Below, one piece after another: positions 10,322-20,388 of a stretch of DNA of 64,000 nt. Below the pieces are notes generated by a model that made no database searches, had not been told where the DNA came from, and worked only from the letters and a program-made list of their open reading frames with translations. Both the position numbers and the translations under genes were made by a program. Numbering within the stretch: position 1 is the stretch's first letter; each line of letters begins with the position of its first letter. The DNA comes from Staphylococcus sp. 17KM0847 (lineage in GTDB: Bacteria; Bacillota; Bacilli; Staphylococcales; Staphylococcaceae). The stretch spans positions 1,116,001 through 1,180,000 of the forward strand of contig NZ_CP040781.1 of NCBI RefSeq assembly GCF_013463155.1, written 5' to 3'.

Positions 10322-10369
10322 TTTAAATGTTCACAATTTAATGCTATTATTGACTTGTAAGCGTTTTAA
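10322..10369 (+). promoter_or_regulatory. odhAB promoter with CcpA cre-like site
   Basis: TTTAAA (10322-10327), 17 bases, TATTAT (10345-10350, preceded by TGC), then TGTAAGCGTTTTAA at 10356-10369, which agrees with the cre core TGTAANCGNT and deviates at the 3' end. The site covers the start region, where CcpA would block transcription in glucose, as known for 2-oxoglutarate dehydrogenase genes in Bacillus. Inferred from sequence only. Confidence 0.6.
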
Positions 10370-10391
10370 TTCTTTCTGTGGAGGGTGGATT

Positions 10392-13181
10392 ATGAAGAAC
10401 GATAAACAGGTGAGCGAGGCACCTGTAAATTTCGGGGCTAATTTAGGATTAATGCTAGAACTTTATGATCAATTTTTAGAAGATCCTAGTTCAGTATCTG
10501 AAGATTTACAAGTGCTCTTCAGCACAATTAAAGATGGTGATACATCTTATTCGAACACATCAACACAATCAAGCTTAGGGGATAGCACGATTAAACGTGT
10601 CATGCGCTTGATTGATAATATTAGACAATATGGGCATTTACTCGCAGATATCTATCCAGTAAATAAACCCGAACGGACAAATGTTCCTAAGTTAACAATT
10701 GAAGATTTTGGCTTAGATCAACAAACACTCGAAAAAATATCTGCAGAAATCGTCTCAGACCATTTTAAAGATATTTACGACAATGCTTATGAAGCGATAC
10801 AACGAATGGAGAAGAGATACAAAGGTTCAATTGCGTTTGAATATACGCATATTAATAATTCAAAAGAACGTATTTGGCTCAAACGTAGAATTGAAACGCC
10901 CTATAAAACAGGGTTAAATCATAAAGAGAAGGTAGAGTTATTCAAGCTACTCGCCCACGTTGAAGGTTTTGAAAAATATCTTCACAAAAACTTTGTAGGT
11001 GCCAAACGCTTCTCAATAGAAGGTGTCGATGCACTTGTACCCATGATCTCACAAGTGATCAAGCGTGCTGCCGAAGCTGAAATACCTAACATTCAAATCG
11101 GTATGGCTCATAGAGGACGACTCAATGTACTTACGCATATTTTGAAAAAACCTTATGAAATGATGCTCTCTGAATTTATGCATACCAATCCTATGAAGTT
11201 TTTACCTGAGGATGGTAGTCTAAAACTCACTGCTGGTTGGACGAGCGATGTAAAATATCATCTTGGTGGTGTAAAAACGATCAACTCACATGGTATCGAG
11301 CAACGCATTACCTTAGCAAACAACCCGAGTCATCTTGAAATCGTTGCACCAGTTATAACAGGTCGTACAAGAGCAGCCCAAGATTATAGTCATCAATCTA
11401 CACAACTCGAGACCGATTTTAATCGTGCTTTACCAATTATTGTTCATGGCGATGCTGCATATCCGGGACAAGGTGTTAACTTTGAAACGATGAACTTAGG
11501 TAGTTTAGAGGGTTACAGTACAGGAGGAACAATCCATTTAATCACCAATAATCGCATTGGTTTTACAACAGAACCTATCGATGGACGCTCTACAACATAT
11601 GCGACAGATGTAGCTAAAGGTTATGATGTTCTAATTATGCATGTGAATGCAGATGACGTTGAAGCGACGATTGAAGCGATTGATATTGCGATGGAATTTC
11701 GCAAAACATTTAACAAAGACGTTGTAATTGATATTGTTGGCTATCGCCGATTTGGTCATAATGAGATGGATGAGCCTATGCTCACTAATCCATTACCTTA
11801 TAAAAATATTAAAAAGCATGATACAGTAGAAATTATTTACGGTAACAAATTGGTCGAAGAAGGTATTATGAGTACAGATGATATGAACAATATCATAGAT
11901 GCTGTTCAAAAAGAAATGCGTACAGCACACGATAAAATTGATAAAAACGATAAAAATAATAACGCTGAGATGGAACATCCTGAAAATATTGCACAACCAT
12001 TAGCAAGCAATCATTCTGAGCTGTCTTATGAACGCTTGAAAACAATTAATGATGCCATGCTCACGTATCCAAGTGATTTTAACGTCTTTAAAAAGTTACA
12101 ACGCATTTTAGAACAAAGACGTCAACCATTTGAAAATGAAGAGGGGCTTGTTGACTGGGCACATGCCGAACAGTTAGCATTTGCAACAGTTATGCAAGAA
12201 GGTATACCTATTCGCATGACAGGTCAGGATTGTGAACGTGGTACATTTAGTCATCGTCATGCGGTGTTACATGATCAAGATAGCGATCGCGTGCATATTC
12301 CATTGCAAAATGTTCCAGATCAAAAAGCAACGTTCGATATTCATAACTCTCCGCTATCTGAAGCAGCAGTGGTTGGTTTTGAATACGGCTATAACGTTGA
12401 AAATCCATCGTCATTCAATATTTGGGAAGCACAATTTGGTGACTTTGCTAATATGGCTCAAATGTACTTTGATAATTTTGTTTTCTCAAGCAACGCAAAG
12501 TGGGGCGAACGTTCTGGATTAACTTTCTTCTTACCACATTCATTTGAAGGACAAGGACCTGAACATTCTTCAGCACGATTAGAGCGTTTCTTACAGCTTG
12601 CTGCAGAAAATAATATGACTGTTTGCAACTTATCAAGTGCAAGTAACTATTTCCACCTATTGCGTGCACAAGCAGCGAGCTTAGGTACGGAAGCTATGAG
12701 ACCACTTGTACTCATGTCACCAAAAGGATTATTACGAAATAAAACTGTGGCACAGCCTATTAGCAAATTTACAACAGGGGCATTTTCACCTATTATCGTA
12801 GAAGAATACGAGGCTCAAAAGGTAGAAAAAGTTATCCTTGCTTCAGGTAAGATGCTCATCGATTTAAAAGAGCGATTAAAAGAAACACCTAATTCTAAAA
12901 TTTTATTAGTCGCGGTAGAAAGAATTTATCCATTCCCAGAAAAAGAAGTTGCTGAGTTATTACAAGCATTGCCAAATGTTAAAACGGTAGCTTGGGTACA
13001 AGAAGAACCTCAAAACCAAGGTGCATGGCATTTTGTATACCCAACACTCAAGCAAATTGTAGGGGATCAGTACGATCTTGCATATCACGGTAGACAACAC
13101 CGTGCCGCACCATCTGAAGGTGATGGAGAAATTCATAAACTTGTTCAAAATAAAATCATTGAAAATAGTTTAAATATCTAG
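10392..13181 (+). CDS. odhA: 2-oxoglutarate dehydrogenase E1
   Basis: Thiamine-pyrophosphate-dependent decarboxylase of the TCA-cycle 2-oxoglutarate dehydrogenase complex. From ATG 10392 (GGAGGGTGG upstream) it is 929 residues, matching about 932 in S. aureus; an in-frame extension to 10317 would run through the promoter and is rejected. Landmarks: [26 protein letters not shown], the TPP motif region with [20 protein letters not shown], and the C-terminal [19 protein letters not shown] and RLERFLQL. Followed by odhB after 12 bases. Confidence 0.97.
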   Translation: MKNDKQVSEAPVNFGANLGLMLELYDQFLEDPSSVSEDLQVLFSTIKDGDTSYSNTSTQSSLGDSTIKRVMRLIDNIRQYGHLLADIYPVNKPERTNVPKLTIEDFGLDQQTLEKISAEIVSDHFKDIYDNAYEAIQRMEKRYKGSIAFEYTHINNSKERIWLKRRIETPYKTGLNHKEKVELFKLLAHVEGFEKYLHKNFVGAKRFSIEGVDALVPMISQVIKRAAEAEIPNIQIGMAHRGRLNVLTHILKKPYEMMLSEFMHTNPMKFLPEDGSLKLTAGWTSDVKYHLGGVKTINSHGIEQRITLANNPSHLEIVAPVITGRTRAAQDYSHQSTQLETDFNRALPIIVHGDAAYPGQGVNFETMNLGSLEGYSTGGTIHLITNNRIGFTTEPIDGRSTTYATDVAKGYDVLIMHVNADDVEATIEAIDIAMEFRKTFNKDVVIDIVGYRRFGHNEMDEPMLTNPLPYKNIKKHDTVEIIYGNKLVEEGIMSTDDMNNIIDAVQKEMRTAHDKIDKNDKNNNAEMEHPENIAQPLASNHSELSYERLKTINDAMLTYPSDFNVFKKLQRILEQRRQPFENEEGLVDWAHAEQLAFATVMQEGIPIRMTGQDCERGTFSHRHAVLHDQDSDRVHIPLQNVPDQKATFDIHNSPLSEAAVVGFEYGYNVENPSSFNIWEAQFGDFANMAQMYFDNFVFSSNAKWGERSGLTFFLPHSFEGQGPEHSSARLERFLQLAAENNMTVCNLSSASNYFHLLRAQAASLGTEAMRPLVLMSPKGLLRNKTVAQPISKFTTGAFSPIIVEEYEAQKVEKVILASGKMLIDLKERLKETPNSKILLVAVERIYPFPEKEVAELLQALPNVKTVAWVQEEPQNQGAWHFVYPTLKQIVGDQYDLAYHGRQHRAAPSEGDGEIHKLVQNKIIENSLNI

Positions 13182-13193
13182 GGGGATATCAAC

Positions 13194-14420
13194 ATGGCAG
13201 AGGTAAAAGTTCCAGAATTAGCAGAATCTATTACGGAAGGTACCATTGCGGAGTGGTTAAAACAAGTAGGGGATACAGTAGAAAAAGGTGAAGCCATCCT
13301 TGAATTAGAAACTGACAAAGTAAATGTCGAAGTCGTATCAGAAGAAGAGGGCACATTACAAGAACTTCTTGCTGAGGCTGGAGATACAGTTGAAGTGGGT
13401 CAAGCAATTGCAATTGTGGGCGAAGGTGCTGCCAAGCCTTCAACTGATGGACATAAACAGACACAACAAGAAACAACTACAAATGATACCGAATCAAACG
13501 AAGAAAATGAAACATCAACAAATGAACGCGTCAATGCTACGCCTTCAGCACGTCGTGCAGCCCGTGAAAAAGGCATTGATTTAAGTGCAGTAAATGGTAA
13601 AACTGGGGATATTGTCCGTAAAGAAGACGTTGCACGTGGTAAACAAACAAATGAAAAAGTTATAGAAAAAAATACAGCTCAACAAGAAAAACCACAACCA
13701 CCTCAAAATCCATCAAAACCAGTAATACGTGAAAAAATGAATCGCAGAAAACAAACTGCTGCACGTAAATTATTAGAAGTAAGTAATAATACTGCAATGC
13801 TTACAACATTTAATGAAGTCGATATGACAAACGTCATGGAACTACGTAAACGTAAAAAAGAAAAATTTATGGAAGATCATAATGGGACTAAACTTGGCTT
13901 TATGTCATTCTTCACTAAAGCAGCTGTTGCAGCATTGAAAAAATATCCGGAAGTCAACGCTGAAATCGATGGTGAATACATGGTGACTAAGCAGTTTTAT
14001 GATATCGGTGTAGCTGTATCGACACCAGGTGGATTATTAGTACCGAATGTGCGTGACTGTGATAAGAAAAACTTCGCTGAAATTGAAGCAGAAATTGCAA
14101 ACTTAGCTGCTAAAGCCCGTGATAATAAACTTTCATTAGATGATATGATTAATGGTTCGTTTACCATTACAAATGGTGGTATTTTTGGCTCAATGATGTC
14201 AACACCAATTATCAATGGTAACCAAGCTGCTATCCTTGGTATGCACTCAATCATTACACGCCCAATCGCAATTGACAAAGATACCATTGAAAATCGTCCG
14301 ATGATGTATTTAGCATTAAGCTATGATCATCGTATTATTGATGGTAAAGAAGCTGTTGGTTTCTTAAAAACAATTAAAGAACTTATTGAAAACCCTGAAG
14401 ATTTACTACTTGAATCATAA
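13194..14420 (+). CDS. odhB: Dihydrolipoyl succinyltransferase E2
   Basis: Core acyltransferase of the 2-oxoglutarate dehydrogenase complex, 408 residues. Lipoyl domain 1-80 with the lipoylated Lys in ETDKVNVEV; a flexible polar linker rich in T, N, E and Q; an E3/E1-binding domain ([19 protein letters not shown]...GDIVRKEDV, about 115-150); a second linker; and the catalytic domain with [24 protein letters not shown]. Its Shine-Dalgarno AGGGGGATAT overlaps the odhA stop and is complementary to the IsrR-like RNA. E3 is not in this window. Confidence 0.97.
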   Translation: MAEVKVPELAESITEGTIAEWLKQVGDTVEKGEAILELETDKVNVEVVSEEEGTLQELLAEAGDTVEVGQAIAIVGEGAAKPSTDGHKQTQQETTTNDTESNEENETSTNERVNATPSARRAAREKGIDLSAVNGKTGDIVRKEDVARGKQTNEKVIEKNTAQQEKPQPPQNPSKPVIREKMNRRKQTAARKLLEVSNNTAMLTTFNEVDMTNVMELRKRKKEKFMEDHNGTKLGFMSFFTKAAVAALKKYPEVNAEIDGEYMVTKQFYDIGVAVSTPGGLLVPNVRDCDKKNFAEIEAEIANLAAKARDNKLSLDDMINGSFTITNGGIFGSMMSTPIINGNQAAILGMHSIITRPIAIDKDTIENRPMMYLALSYDHRIIDGKEAVGFLKTIKELIENPEDLLLES

Positions 14421-14427
14421 CTTTAAA

Positions 14428-14629
14428 TAACAAAGCCCCTAAGGCAGTTTTGATATATACTGAATTCCAAAAGTCGGACTTTGATTTAGTATACGATTTC
14501 AAAGGTTTGTTTCCTATATTGTATAGGAAACAAGCCTTTTAATTTTTCTTTAATTCTTGTATTGCTATAAAAATGGCTACAAAAGTTAGTTTTTTGGGGA
14601 TGCACTACGCTGCTTTAGGGGTTTTGTTA
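14428..14629. mobile_element. Short terminal-inverted-repeat element (MITE-like), no transposase
   Basis: A 202-base segment bounded by TAACAAAGCCCCTAAGGCAG (14428-14447) and the reverse complement of TAACAAAACCCCTAAAGCAG (14610-14629): 18 of 20 positions match. It begins seven bases after the odhB stop and contains no open frame, only a perfect hairpin (14501-14539). No clear target-site duplication is seen. It may be a non-autonomous element or an IS remnant; a large RNA foldback is the alternative. Confidence 0.5.
14501..14545 (+). terminator. odhAB terminator
   Basis: 18-base stem (AAAGGTTTGTTTCCTATA, pairing with one G-U) around the loop TTG, then TTTTAATTTTT. It lies inside the inverted-repeat element and is the only good terminator after odhB. 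Confidence 0.85.
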
Positions 14630-14699
14630 ATAATATGACTTATCACATCACTCGATATATGATAAGCTTGGCGTAAGTTGAACAGAGGAGCCATAATTT

Positions 14700-14942
14700 A
14701 TGCAAATCAACAAAAAACTACTTATCCCTATTTTAACAATAGGTATTTTTATGATGATTATTAATTTCATCTTTATAGTGACAAGCTTATTGGGACTGAC
14801 GCATCATTGGCCTGTTTTTCAAACAATAGGTTTAGGTTTAATTGTAATCTACGGTTTTGATATACTACAAGAGCGTCAAACACGCAGTCTCTATTTTTAT
14901 GCAGGTATTATTTTTATTTTATTCGGTATCTTTTTTCAATAA
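14700..14942 (+). CDS. Small membrane protein, unknown function
   Basis: 80 residues, mostly hydrophobic, with about three membrane segments (residues 8-30, 40-53, 61-79) and a short polar loop LQERQTRS. AGAGGAG sits about 10 bases before the ATG. I do not recognise a domain. A protein of this kind lies between odhB and the MoxR-like gene in S. aureus too. Isolated gene with its own upstream AT-rich region. Confidence 0.7.
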   Translation: MQINKKLLIPILTIGIFMMIINFIFIVTSLLGLTHHWPVFQTIGLGLIVIYGFDILQERQTRSLYFYAGIIFILFGIFFQ

Positions 14943-15131
14943 ATATAGGTCATATTGGTATTTCAACATTATAATGAGGTATAATACAACATAAAGGCAC
15001 ATACTATTCGGTGATTATAGATACTACCACGTCTTCTTATAAGATATAGACAAAACAATAAATTTATTTCATAATATGATAGTCTGATTAATATTTATAT
15101 CACACATTAAAGAAATCAAGAAGGTGAGCAA

Positions 15132-15335
15132 ATGTTACATGAAACTTGGAAAGATAAAGCGCCCATAAAACAGGTCAAAGTGATTCATACTGATGCCGCA
15201 AAATTTACAGTGAGTGATATGCTCACTATTGGGCAAACATATGATGTTGTTAATGAAACTGAAGAATATTATCAAATTATTGACAACTCTGGACTTGTTG
15301 GTGGTTACTATAAAACATATTTTGAAGAAGTCTAG
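15132..15335 (+). CDS. Small conserved protein, DUF6501-like
   Basis: 67 residues, soluble: begins MLHETWKDKAPIKQVKVIHTD and ends GLVGGYYKTYFEEV. The pattern W-K-x-K...K-V-x-x-x-HTDAAKF...TYDVVNETEEYY...DNSGxxGGYY resembles a short Firmicute family of unknown role. AAGGTGAG precedes ATG. A promoter-like TATAAT lies in the 190-base gap upstream. Ends at a strong terminator. Family name is from memory and should be treated as tentative. Confidence 0.75.
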   Translation: MLHETWKDKAPIKQVKVIHTDAAKFTVSDMLTIGQTYDVVNETEEYYQIIDNSGLVGGYYKTYFEEV

Positions 15336-15355
15336 ATTAAATAAGTAAATATTTG

Positions 15356-15408
15356 AACATAAGAAAAAGCGAAGCACCTGTGTGCTGTCGGCTTTTTTCT
15401 TATGTTCA
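15356..15408 (+). terminator. Intrinsic terminator
   Basis: GAACATAAGAAAAAGC pairs with GCTTTTTTCTTATGTTC around a loop containing GAAGCACCTGTGTGCTGTC. It ends about 24 bases before the MoxR-type gene. Confidence 0.85.
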
Positions 15409-15431
15409 GCAAAATGAGAAAGGTGAATAAT

Positions 15432-16229
15432 ATGACACATATAAGTAAAGGCTATATCAACTCAGATAAAACGGTTTTTGGAGATGCTGAAAAGTTATTT
15501 AGCTTAAATAAAAATATTTTACTCAAAGGACCAACGGGTTCAGGTAAAACTAAACTTGCCGAAACATTAAGTGAAACAACACAAATTCCGATGCATCAAA
15601 TTAACTGTTCAGTAGACTTAGATGCTGAAAGTTTACTCGGATTTAAAACAATTAAAACATCAGACAATGGTCACCAAGAAATTATTTTTATTGACGGTCC
15701 TGTCATTAAAGCAATGCGCGAAGGTCATATCTTATACATTGATGAAATTAATATGGCTAAACCTGAAACATTACCTATCTTAAATGGTGTATTGGACTAT
15801 CGTCGTCAATTGACAAATCCATTTACAGGAGAAGTCATTAAAGCTGCACCCGGCTTCAAAGTAATTGCTGCAATTAATGAAGGCTATGTCGGCACATTAC
15901 CTATGAATGAAGCACTTAAAAACCGCTTTGTGGTTATTAATGTCGATTATATCGATGGTGACACACTCCATGATGTCATCAAAGCACAAAGTTTATTACA
16001 AGATGATACATTGATTAAACAGATTATTAAATTCAATGAAGATTTGCGTACAATGACACAGCAAGGTCAACTTTCTGAAGAAGCTGCAAGTATTCGTGCT
16101 TTAATCGATATGAGTGATCTTGCTACGGTGATGCCTATTGAACGAGCGATTCAGCGTACAATTATCGATAAACTGGAAGATGAACGTGAACAACAAGCTA
16201 TTATTAATGCTGTAGAATTGAACTTTTAG
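15432..16229 (+). CDS. MoxR-family AAA+ ATPase
   Basis: 265-residue AAA+ ATPase. Walker A is [12 protein letters not shown] near residue 40, Walker [14 protein letters not shown] near 105, with sensor-1 [12 protein letters not shown] and arginine-finger region [16 protein letters not shown]. MoxR/CbbQ/NorQ proteins act with a VWA-domain partner to insert cofactors or remodel enzymes; that partner is the next gene, 12 bases on. ATG 15432 has AAAGGTGA upstream; an in-frame extension starts inside the terminator and is rejected. Client enzyme unknown. Confidence 0.9.
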   Translation: MTHISKGYINSDKTVFGDAEKLFSLNKNILLKGPTGSGKTKLAETLSETTQIPMHQINCSVDLDAESLLGFKTIKTSDNGHQEIIFIDGPVIKAMREGHILYIDEINMAKPETLPILNGVLDYRRQLTNPFTGEVIKAAPGFKVIAAINEGYVGTLPMNEALKNRFVVINVDYIDGDTLHDVIKAQSLLQDDTLIKQIIKFNEDLRTMTQQGQLSEEAASIRALIDMSDLATVMPIERAIQRTIIDKLEDEREQQAIINAVELNF

Positions 16230-16241
16230 AGGGTGATACGA

Positions 16242-18131
16242 ATGAGCGATCGCTTTATTATGTTTAATGATGAACAACTTGATGCAATGAAGGTTATGAT
16301 GTTACAAGACCTTGCAAGATTATTATTAAAAAATGAGCAAACACAAGTTAAAATACACAAGTTCCCTTATTATGATGCTATCAATAACGAAGTAATATGC
16401 AGTTCGTTTTGGGCACATCGTCCCGAGCATATTGAAAAAACTGGATTAAAGACAGACGTTTTACTTGCGACATACAGCTATTTTCATATGTCACCTGAAA
16501 TTATCAATGCAGTAATTACAAATAAAGAAGCATTTCGTCATCCTAAGTTATATCGTCAACTGTTCAAACTCATTGAAGAAATACGCATTTTAAACTTAAT
16601 TGTGCACGAACGTCCGCAAACAGCTAAATTTATTAATATGCGTAGACAGATGCGTTTACAATATTGTGAATCCCAAATCAATGTATATCAGACTAAAACA
16701 ATGTATACCGATTTGCTATTTTTAAATTTAGAACGATCATTTTTAACTGAAAATTTCTTTGATGTTCCTCATATTCATGCGGACATCGATTTAGCATTAG
16801 AAATGATGTATCAATATCTACCTGATGTGTTCAATATTCATTCAAGTGAAGAAGCCATGTATCTCACACAGCGAATTATGTTTCAAGTCGATGATTGGTT
16901 AAAGGAAGATATGTTAAATGAATATTATCATATACCGAAACATATTTATGAAGCACTTGAAGGGTTAACATTGGAGGATATTAAGCGAACAGACGCTGCA
17001 CAGACGGATGGTCAAACAGATGAACAAGAAGATATCGAAACGGAAGAGATAGACTCAAAACACGCAGATAGTGAAACAGCTGGTGGTGCATACTTAGAAA
17101 CAGAACTTCATGAGGGTGAAAATAGCGAAGTATTAAGTGACAATGATACAGCTCGAGAAGGAGACAGCACAGACGATATGACAGATATGCTCTCCAAGAA
17201 AGGGAAAGGATCTCAAGATACATTAGACAACGAAGAAGGAGGGCATCAAAGTCATCATGCTTCGTTACTCGGTTTGACAGGTATTAATGCCAACGTAAGC
17301 ATTCAATGGAATGTACCTACAATCGAGCCTCATTTTGTTGAAGCCTATAAACAAGTACAAACAGATGTACAATATGAAGTGAAAGACCTTATTAAAATTA
17401 TTAAAAAAACAATAGATCGTGAATTTCAAGATGTGCGTCATAATCTGACAAAAGGTCGTCTTCAGCGCAATCTCATCAATTGGTTTATTGATGATCAATA
17501 TAAACTTTTCTATAAAAAAGCTGATTTAAGTCAAACTTTTGATGCTACTTTTACACTACTTATTGATGCATCAGCAAGTATGTATGACAAAATGGATGAA
17601 ACAATTAAGGGCGTAGTACTGTTTCACGAAACGTTAAAAGCATTGAATGTGCGCCATGAAATATTAGCATTCAATGAAGATGCTTTTGATGCTGATGAAG
17701 ATAATCAACCCAACATTATTGATGAAATTATTAATTATCATCAATCTATTTATCAAACTGAAGCACCACGCATTATGTCCTTAACACCCCAAGATGACAA
17801 TAGAGATGGTGTAGCAATACGCATAGCAAGTGAAAGACTTTTAACTCGTTCTGAAAAACAAAAGTTTCTTATTGTATTTTCTGATGGAGAACCTTCTGCA
17901 TTCAACTATACTCAAGATGGTATTTTAGATACTTATGAAGCTGTTGAAATGTCACGTAAATTAGGCATTGAAGTATTTAACGTCTTCCTCAGTCAAGAAG
18001 TCATTACAGAAGCAATAGAACAAACAATTCATAATATTTACGGACCTTTCGCTATTTTTGTTGAAGGCGTCGAACACTTACCAAGTCAACTTTCTCCATT
18101 ACTTAAAAAGTTATTATTAAAATCTTTTTAA
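16242..18131 (+). CDS. VWA-domain protein paired with the MoxR ATPase (NorD/CbbO/CobT type)
   Basis: 629 residues. The N-terminal half is helical; residues about 245-335 form a highly acidic, low-complexity linker (repeated E, D, T, S); the C-terminal third is a von Willebrand A domain with the metal-site motif DASAS (LLIDASASMYDKM), a downstream Thr/Asp region and FSDGEPSAF. ATG 16242 follows GAGGGTGATACGA and is preferred over GTG 16233. Together with the preceding ATPase it forms a two-gene unit ended by a terminator. Function inferred from the family: metal-dependent protein remodelling. Confidence 0.88.
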   Translation: MSDRFIMFNDEQLDAMKVMMLQDLARLLLKNEQTQVKIHKFPYYDAINNEVICSSFWAHRPEHIEKTGLKTDVLLATYSYFHMSPEIINAVITNKEAFRHPKLYRQLFKLIEEIRILNLIVHERPQTAKFINMRRQMRLQYCESQINVYQTKTMYTDLLFLNLERSFLTENFFDVPHIHADIDLALEMMYQYLPDVFNIHSSEEAMYLTQRIMFQVDDWLKEDMLNEYYHIPKHIYEALEGLTLEDIKRTDAAQTDGQTDEQEDIETEEIDSKHADSETAGGAYLETELHEGENSEVLSDNDTAREGDSTDDMTDMLSKKGKGSQDTLDNEEGGHQSHHASLLGLTGINANVSIQWNVPTIEPHFVEAYKQVQTDVQYEVKDLIKIIKKTIDREFQDVRHNLTKGRLQRNLINWFIDDQYKLFYKKADLSQTFDATFTLLIDASASMYDKMDETIKGVVLFHETLKALNVRHEILAFNEDAFDADEDNQPNIIDEIINYHQSIYQTEAPRIMSLTPQDDNRDGVAIRIASERLLTRSEKQKFLIVFSDGEPSAFNYTQDGILDTYEAVEMSRKLGIEVFNVFLSQEVITEAIEQTIHNIYGPFAIFVEGVEHLPSQLSPLLKKLLLKSF

Positions 18132-18148
18132 AAACAACTATTCATTAA

Positions 18149-18198
18149 AGAGAAGCAGAAACCTTTTATTATTTATTAATTCAAAGTTCTGTTTCTCT
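18149..18198 (+). terminator. Terminator after the VWA gene
   Basis: AGAGAAGCAGAAAC pairs with GTTCTGTTTCTCT across a 22-base AT loop. A T-rich tail follows. Confidence 0.75.
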
Positions 18199-18264
18199 AT
18201 CATTATTTTATAGCATTTTTCTATTTAGATTCTGGCTTTTTATCTACTTTATGCTGATTTTTAA

Positions 18265-18310
18265 AATTTTCAGAAATTTAATAGACGTATAAAATTTATT
18301 GTGATACAAT
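18265..18310 (+). promoter_or_regulatory. brnQ promoter with CodY box
   Basis: AATTTTCAGAAATTT at 18265-18279 differs at one position from the CodY consensus AATTTTCWGAAAATT. It abuts a promoter: TAGACG (18282-18287), 17 bases, TACAAT (18305-18310) with an extended TGA before the -10. CodY loaded with branched-chain amino acids would repress here, fitting a branched-chain carrier. Confidence 0.75.
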
Positions 18311-18351
18311 GAAGCATAAATTTAAAAAAGCAAGTTTTAAGGAGTAAGTTT

Positions 18352-19698
18352 ATGAACAAGAACACACTATTTATCGGTTTTATGTTATTTGCCATCTTCT
18401 TTGGTGCAGGTAACCTGATTTTCCCACCTAGTTTAGGTTTAGCAAGTGGTCAATACTTTTGGCCAGCAATTATTGCCTTTGTTATTACTGGTATTGGTTT
18501 ACCATTACTCGGTGTTGTAGTAGGGGCTTTAGACAAACAAGGCTATATCGGTTCAGTCAATAAAATACACCCTGCATTTTCAGTTGTATTTTTAGTCGTT
18601 ATCTACTTAACAATTGGACCTTTATTCGCTATCCCACGTACTGCATCTACATCATTTGAGATGACAGTCACACCAATTATTCATTCAAGTAGCCCTGTTT
18701 GGTTATTTGTATTTTCAGTTATTTATTTTATTATCGTTTTATACTTATGTTTTAATCCTGGCAAGATTGTGGATCGTATCGGTGCAATTTTAACACCATT
18801 ACTCTTATTTACAATTCTTGCAATGATTGTGAAAGGTTTTATTGACTTCGGTGGTCAACCACACACTGATGCTGATCCTGAAGTATATTCATCTACACTT
18901 TCTGGTTTTTCAAAAGGCTTTACTGAAGGTTACTTGACAATGGATGCAATTGCGGCAATTGCTTTCTCTATGATCGTTGTAAATGCCGTTAAAGCAACTG
19001 GTATTAAGCATGCAAATGATATTTTTAAACAAACAGCTATTGCAGGTATTATTGCTGCTGCTGCACTTGCATTCATTTACATTTCATTAGGCTTTATCGG
19101 TAATCATATGGTTATTGATGCAGACACAATGAAACAGTTAACAGAAAACAACCAGAATATCGGTGCACATTTACTGATTACTATGGCAGCTACGGGTTAC
19201 GGCGCATTTGGTAAGTACCTCCTTGGTATTATTGTTGCACTTGCTTGCCTAACAACAGCGTGTGGCTTAATCGTATCAGTAAGTGAATACTTCCATAGCA
19301 TTTTACCTAAAGTTTCTTACAAGGCTTACGTGATCATCTTTACACTTATCAGCTTTATTTTATCAAACTTAGGTTTAAATGCTGTGATTCAACTTTCAAT
19401 ACCTGTTTTACTTATTATTTACCCAATTGCAATCACAACTGTACTTTTAATCTTGATTGCACGATTTGTACCAACACGTCAAATCACACAACAAATTACA
19501 GTAGCAGTTATTACGATTGAATCTATTCTAAGTGTGATGAATTCCAAGGGATGGTTAAGTGTTCCTTTCATTGAACATCTACCATTCCACGAATATTCAC
19601 TTGAGTGGTTCCCAATTGCTGTCATTACATTGATTATTGCTTATGTTATTGGAAGCTTTGTAAAATCATCAAATATTATCGTTTATGAAAAAGAATAA
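18352..19698 (+). CDS. brnQ: BrnQ branched-chain amino acid:cation symporter
   Basis: Sodium- or proton-coupled uptake of Leu/Ile/Val. 448 residues with about 12 membrane segments; the N-terminal [24 protein letters not shown] is the family signature, followed by [16 protein letters not shown] and [25 protein letters not shown] precedes ATG. Monocistronic: its own CodY-linked promoter before it and a terminator after. S. aureus has three BrnQ paralogues; position suggests BrnQ3, but I cannot rank them by reading. Confidence 0.93.
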   Translation: MNKNTLFIGFMLFAIFFGAGNLIFPPSLGLASGQYFWPAIIAFVITGIGLPLLGVVVGALDKQGYIGSVNKIHPAFSVVFLVVIYLTIGPLFAIPRTASTSFEMTVTPIIHSSSPVWLFVFSVIYFIIVLYLCFNPGKIVDRIGAILTPLLLFTILAMIVKGFIDFGGQPHTDADPEVYSSTLSGFSKGFTEGYLTMDAIAAIAFSMIVVNAVKATGIKHANDIFKQTAIAGIIAAAALAFIYISLGFIGNHMVIDADTMKQLTENNQNIGAHLLITMAATGYGAFGKYLLGIIVALACLTTACGLIVSVSEYFHSILPKVSYKAYVIIFTLISFILSNLGLNAVIQLSIPVLLIIYPIAITTVLLILIARFVPTRQITQQITVAVITIESILSVMNSKGWLSVPFIEHLPFHEYSLEWFPIAVITLIIAYVIGSFVKSSNIIVYEKE

Positions 19699-19705
19699 CA
19701 CTAAA

Positions 19706-19743
19706 ATGAAAGGCTAGGGCAAATCATGCTCCTAGTCTTTTTG
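19706..19743 (+). terminator. brnQ terminator
   Basis: AAAGGCTAGG and CCTAGTCTTT form the stem, followed by a T run. Confidence 0.8.
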
Positions 19744-19816
19744 CTATCTATTTTGTTGATTATTTTAAGCAAAATAGATATAATATTTATACTTAATTCG
19801 AAAGGAGTGCTATTTT

Positions 19817-20338
19817 ATGTCTACACTTGTTATACTCACACATCCTAATATGACACGATCTCAAGTGAATCGTAAATGGCGCGATGCTTTATTAGATGAT
19901 GGTATAGATGTACATGAGTTATATCACACATATCCAGATGGGGTTATAGATGTTAAAGCAGAACAATCTTTATTAGAACGTTACGATACCATTATTTTCC
20001 AATATCCAATGTATTGGTACAGCTCACCATCATTACTGAAACAGTACTTGGATGAAGTTTTCCTTTATGGCTGGGCTTACGGTTCAACAGGTAACGCATT
20101 AAAGGGGAAACAGTTCGGACTTGCTGTGTCTATCGGTGGGGAAGCTGATCACTACAACTCTGAAACACATACTCGCTATACACCAGAAACACTATTAACA
20201 CCCATGTTAGCCACTTTTGACTTTATTGGAGCCAAATATATCGGCTTACACAAATTACACGGTGCAGCGAATATCGATTCTGAACAATTGAAAACAAACA
20301 CTGCAGAATACCTTTCATTTATCCATAACGCTAAATAA
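19817..20338 (+). CDS. NAD(P)H oxidoreductase, flavodoxin-like fold (KefF/MdaB type)
   Basis: 173-residue FMN/FAD-binding quinone or redox enzyme. Typical features: LVILTHPN at the N-terminus (phosphate loop), YDTIIFQYPMYWYSSPSLLKQYLDEVFLYGWAYG (flavin and substrate region) and LKGKQFGLAVSIGGE. AAAGGAGTG lies before ATG. It has its own promoter region and shares a bidirectional terminator with telA. Substrate cannot be told from the sequence. Confidence 0.88.
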   Translation: MSTLVILTHPNMTRSQVNRKWRDALLDDGIDVHELYHTYPDGVIDVKAEQSLLERYDTIIFQYPMYWYSSPSLLKQYLDEVFLYGWAYGSTGNALKGKQFGLAVSIGGEADHYNSETHTRYTPETLLTPMLATFDFIGAKYIGLHKLHGAANIDSEQLKTNTAEYLSFIHNAK

Positions 20339-20342
20339 ACTT

Positions 20343-20383
20343 AAAAGCAGTACGAAACAAATCTATATTTCGTACTGCTTTTT
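20343..20383. terminator. Bidirectional terminator between convergent genes
   Basis: AAAAGCAGTACGAAA / TTTCGTACTGCTTTT stem with T or A tails on both sides, between the oxidoreductase and telA. Confidence 0.88.
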
Positions 20384-20388
20384 CAAAT

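Noticed and set aside
10317-10391. N-terminal extension of OdhA
   Set aside because: It would run through the promoter and cre site; ATG 10392 has a strong RBS and gives the normal protein length.
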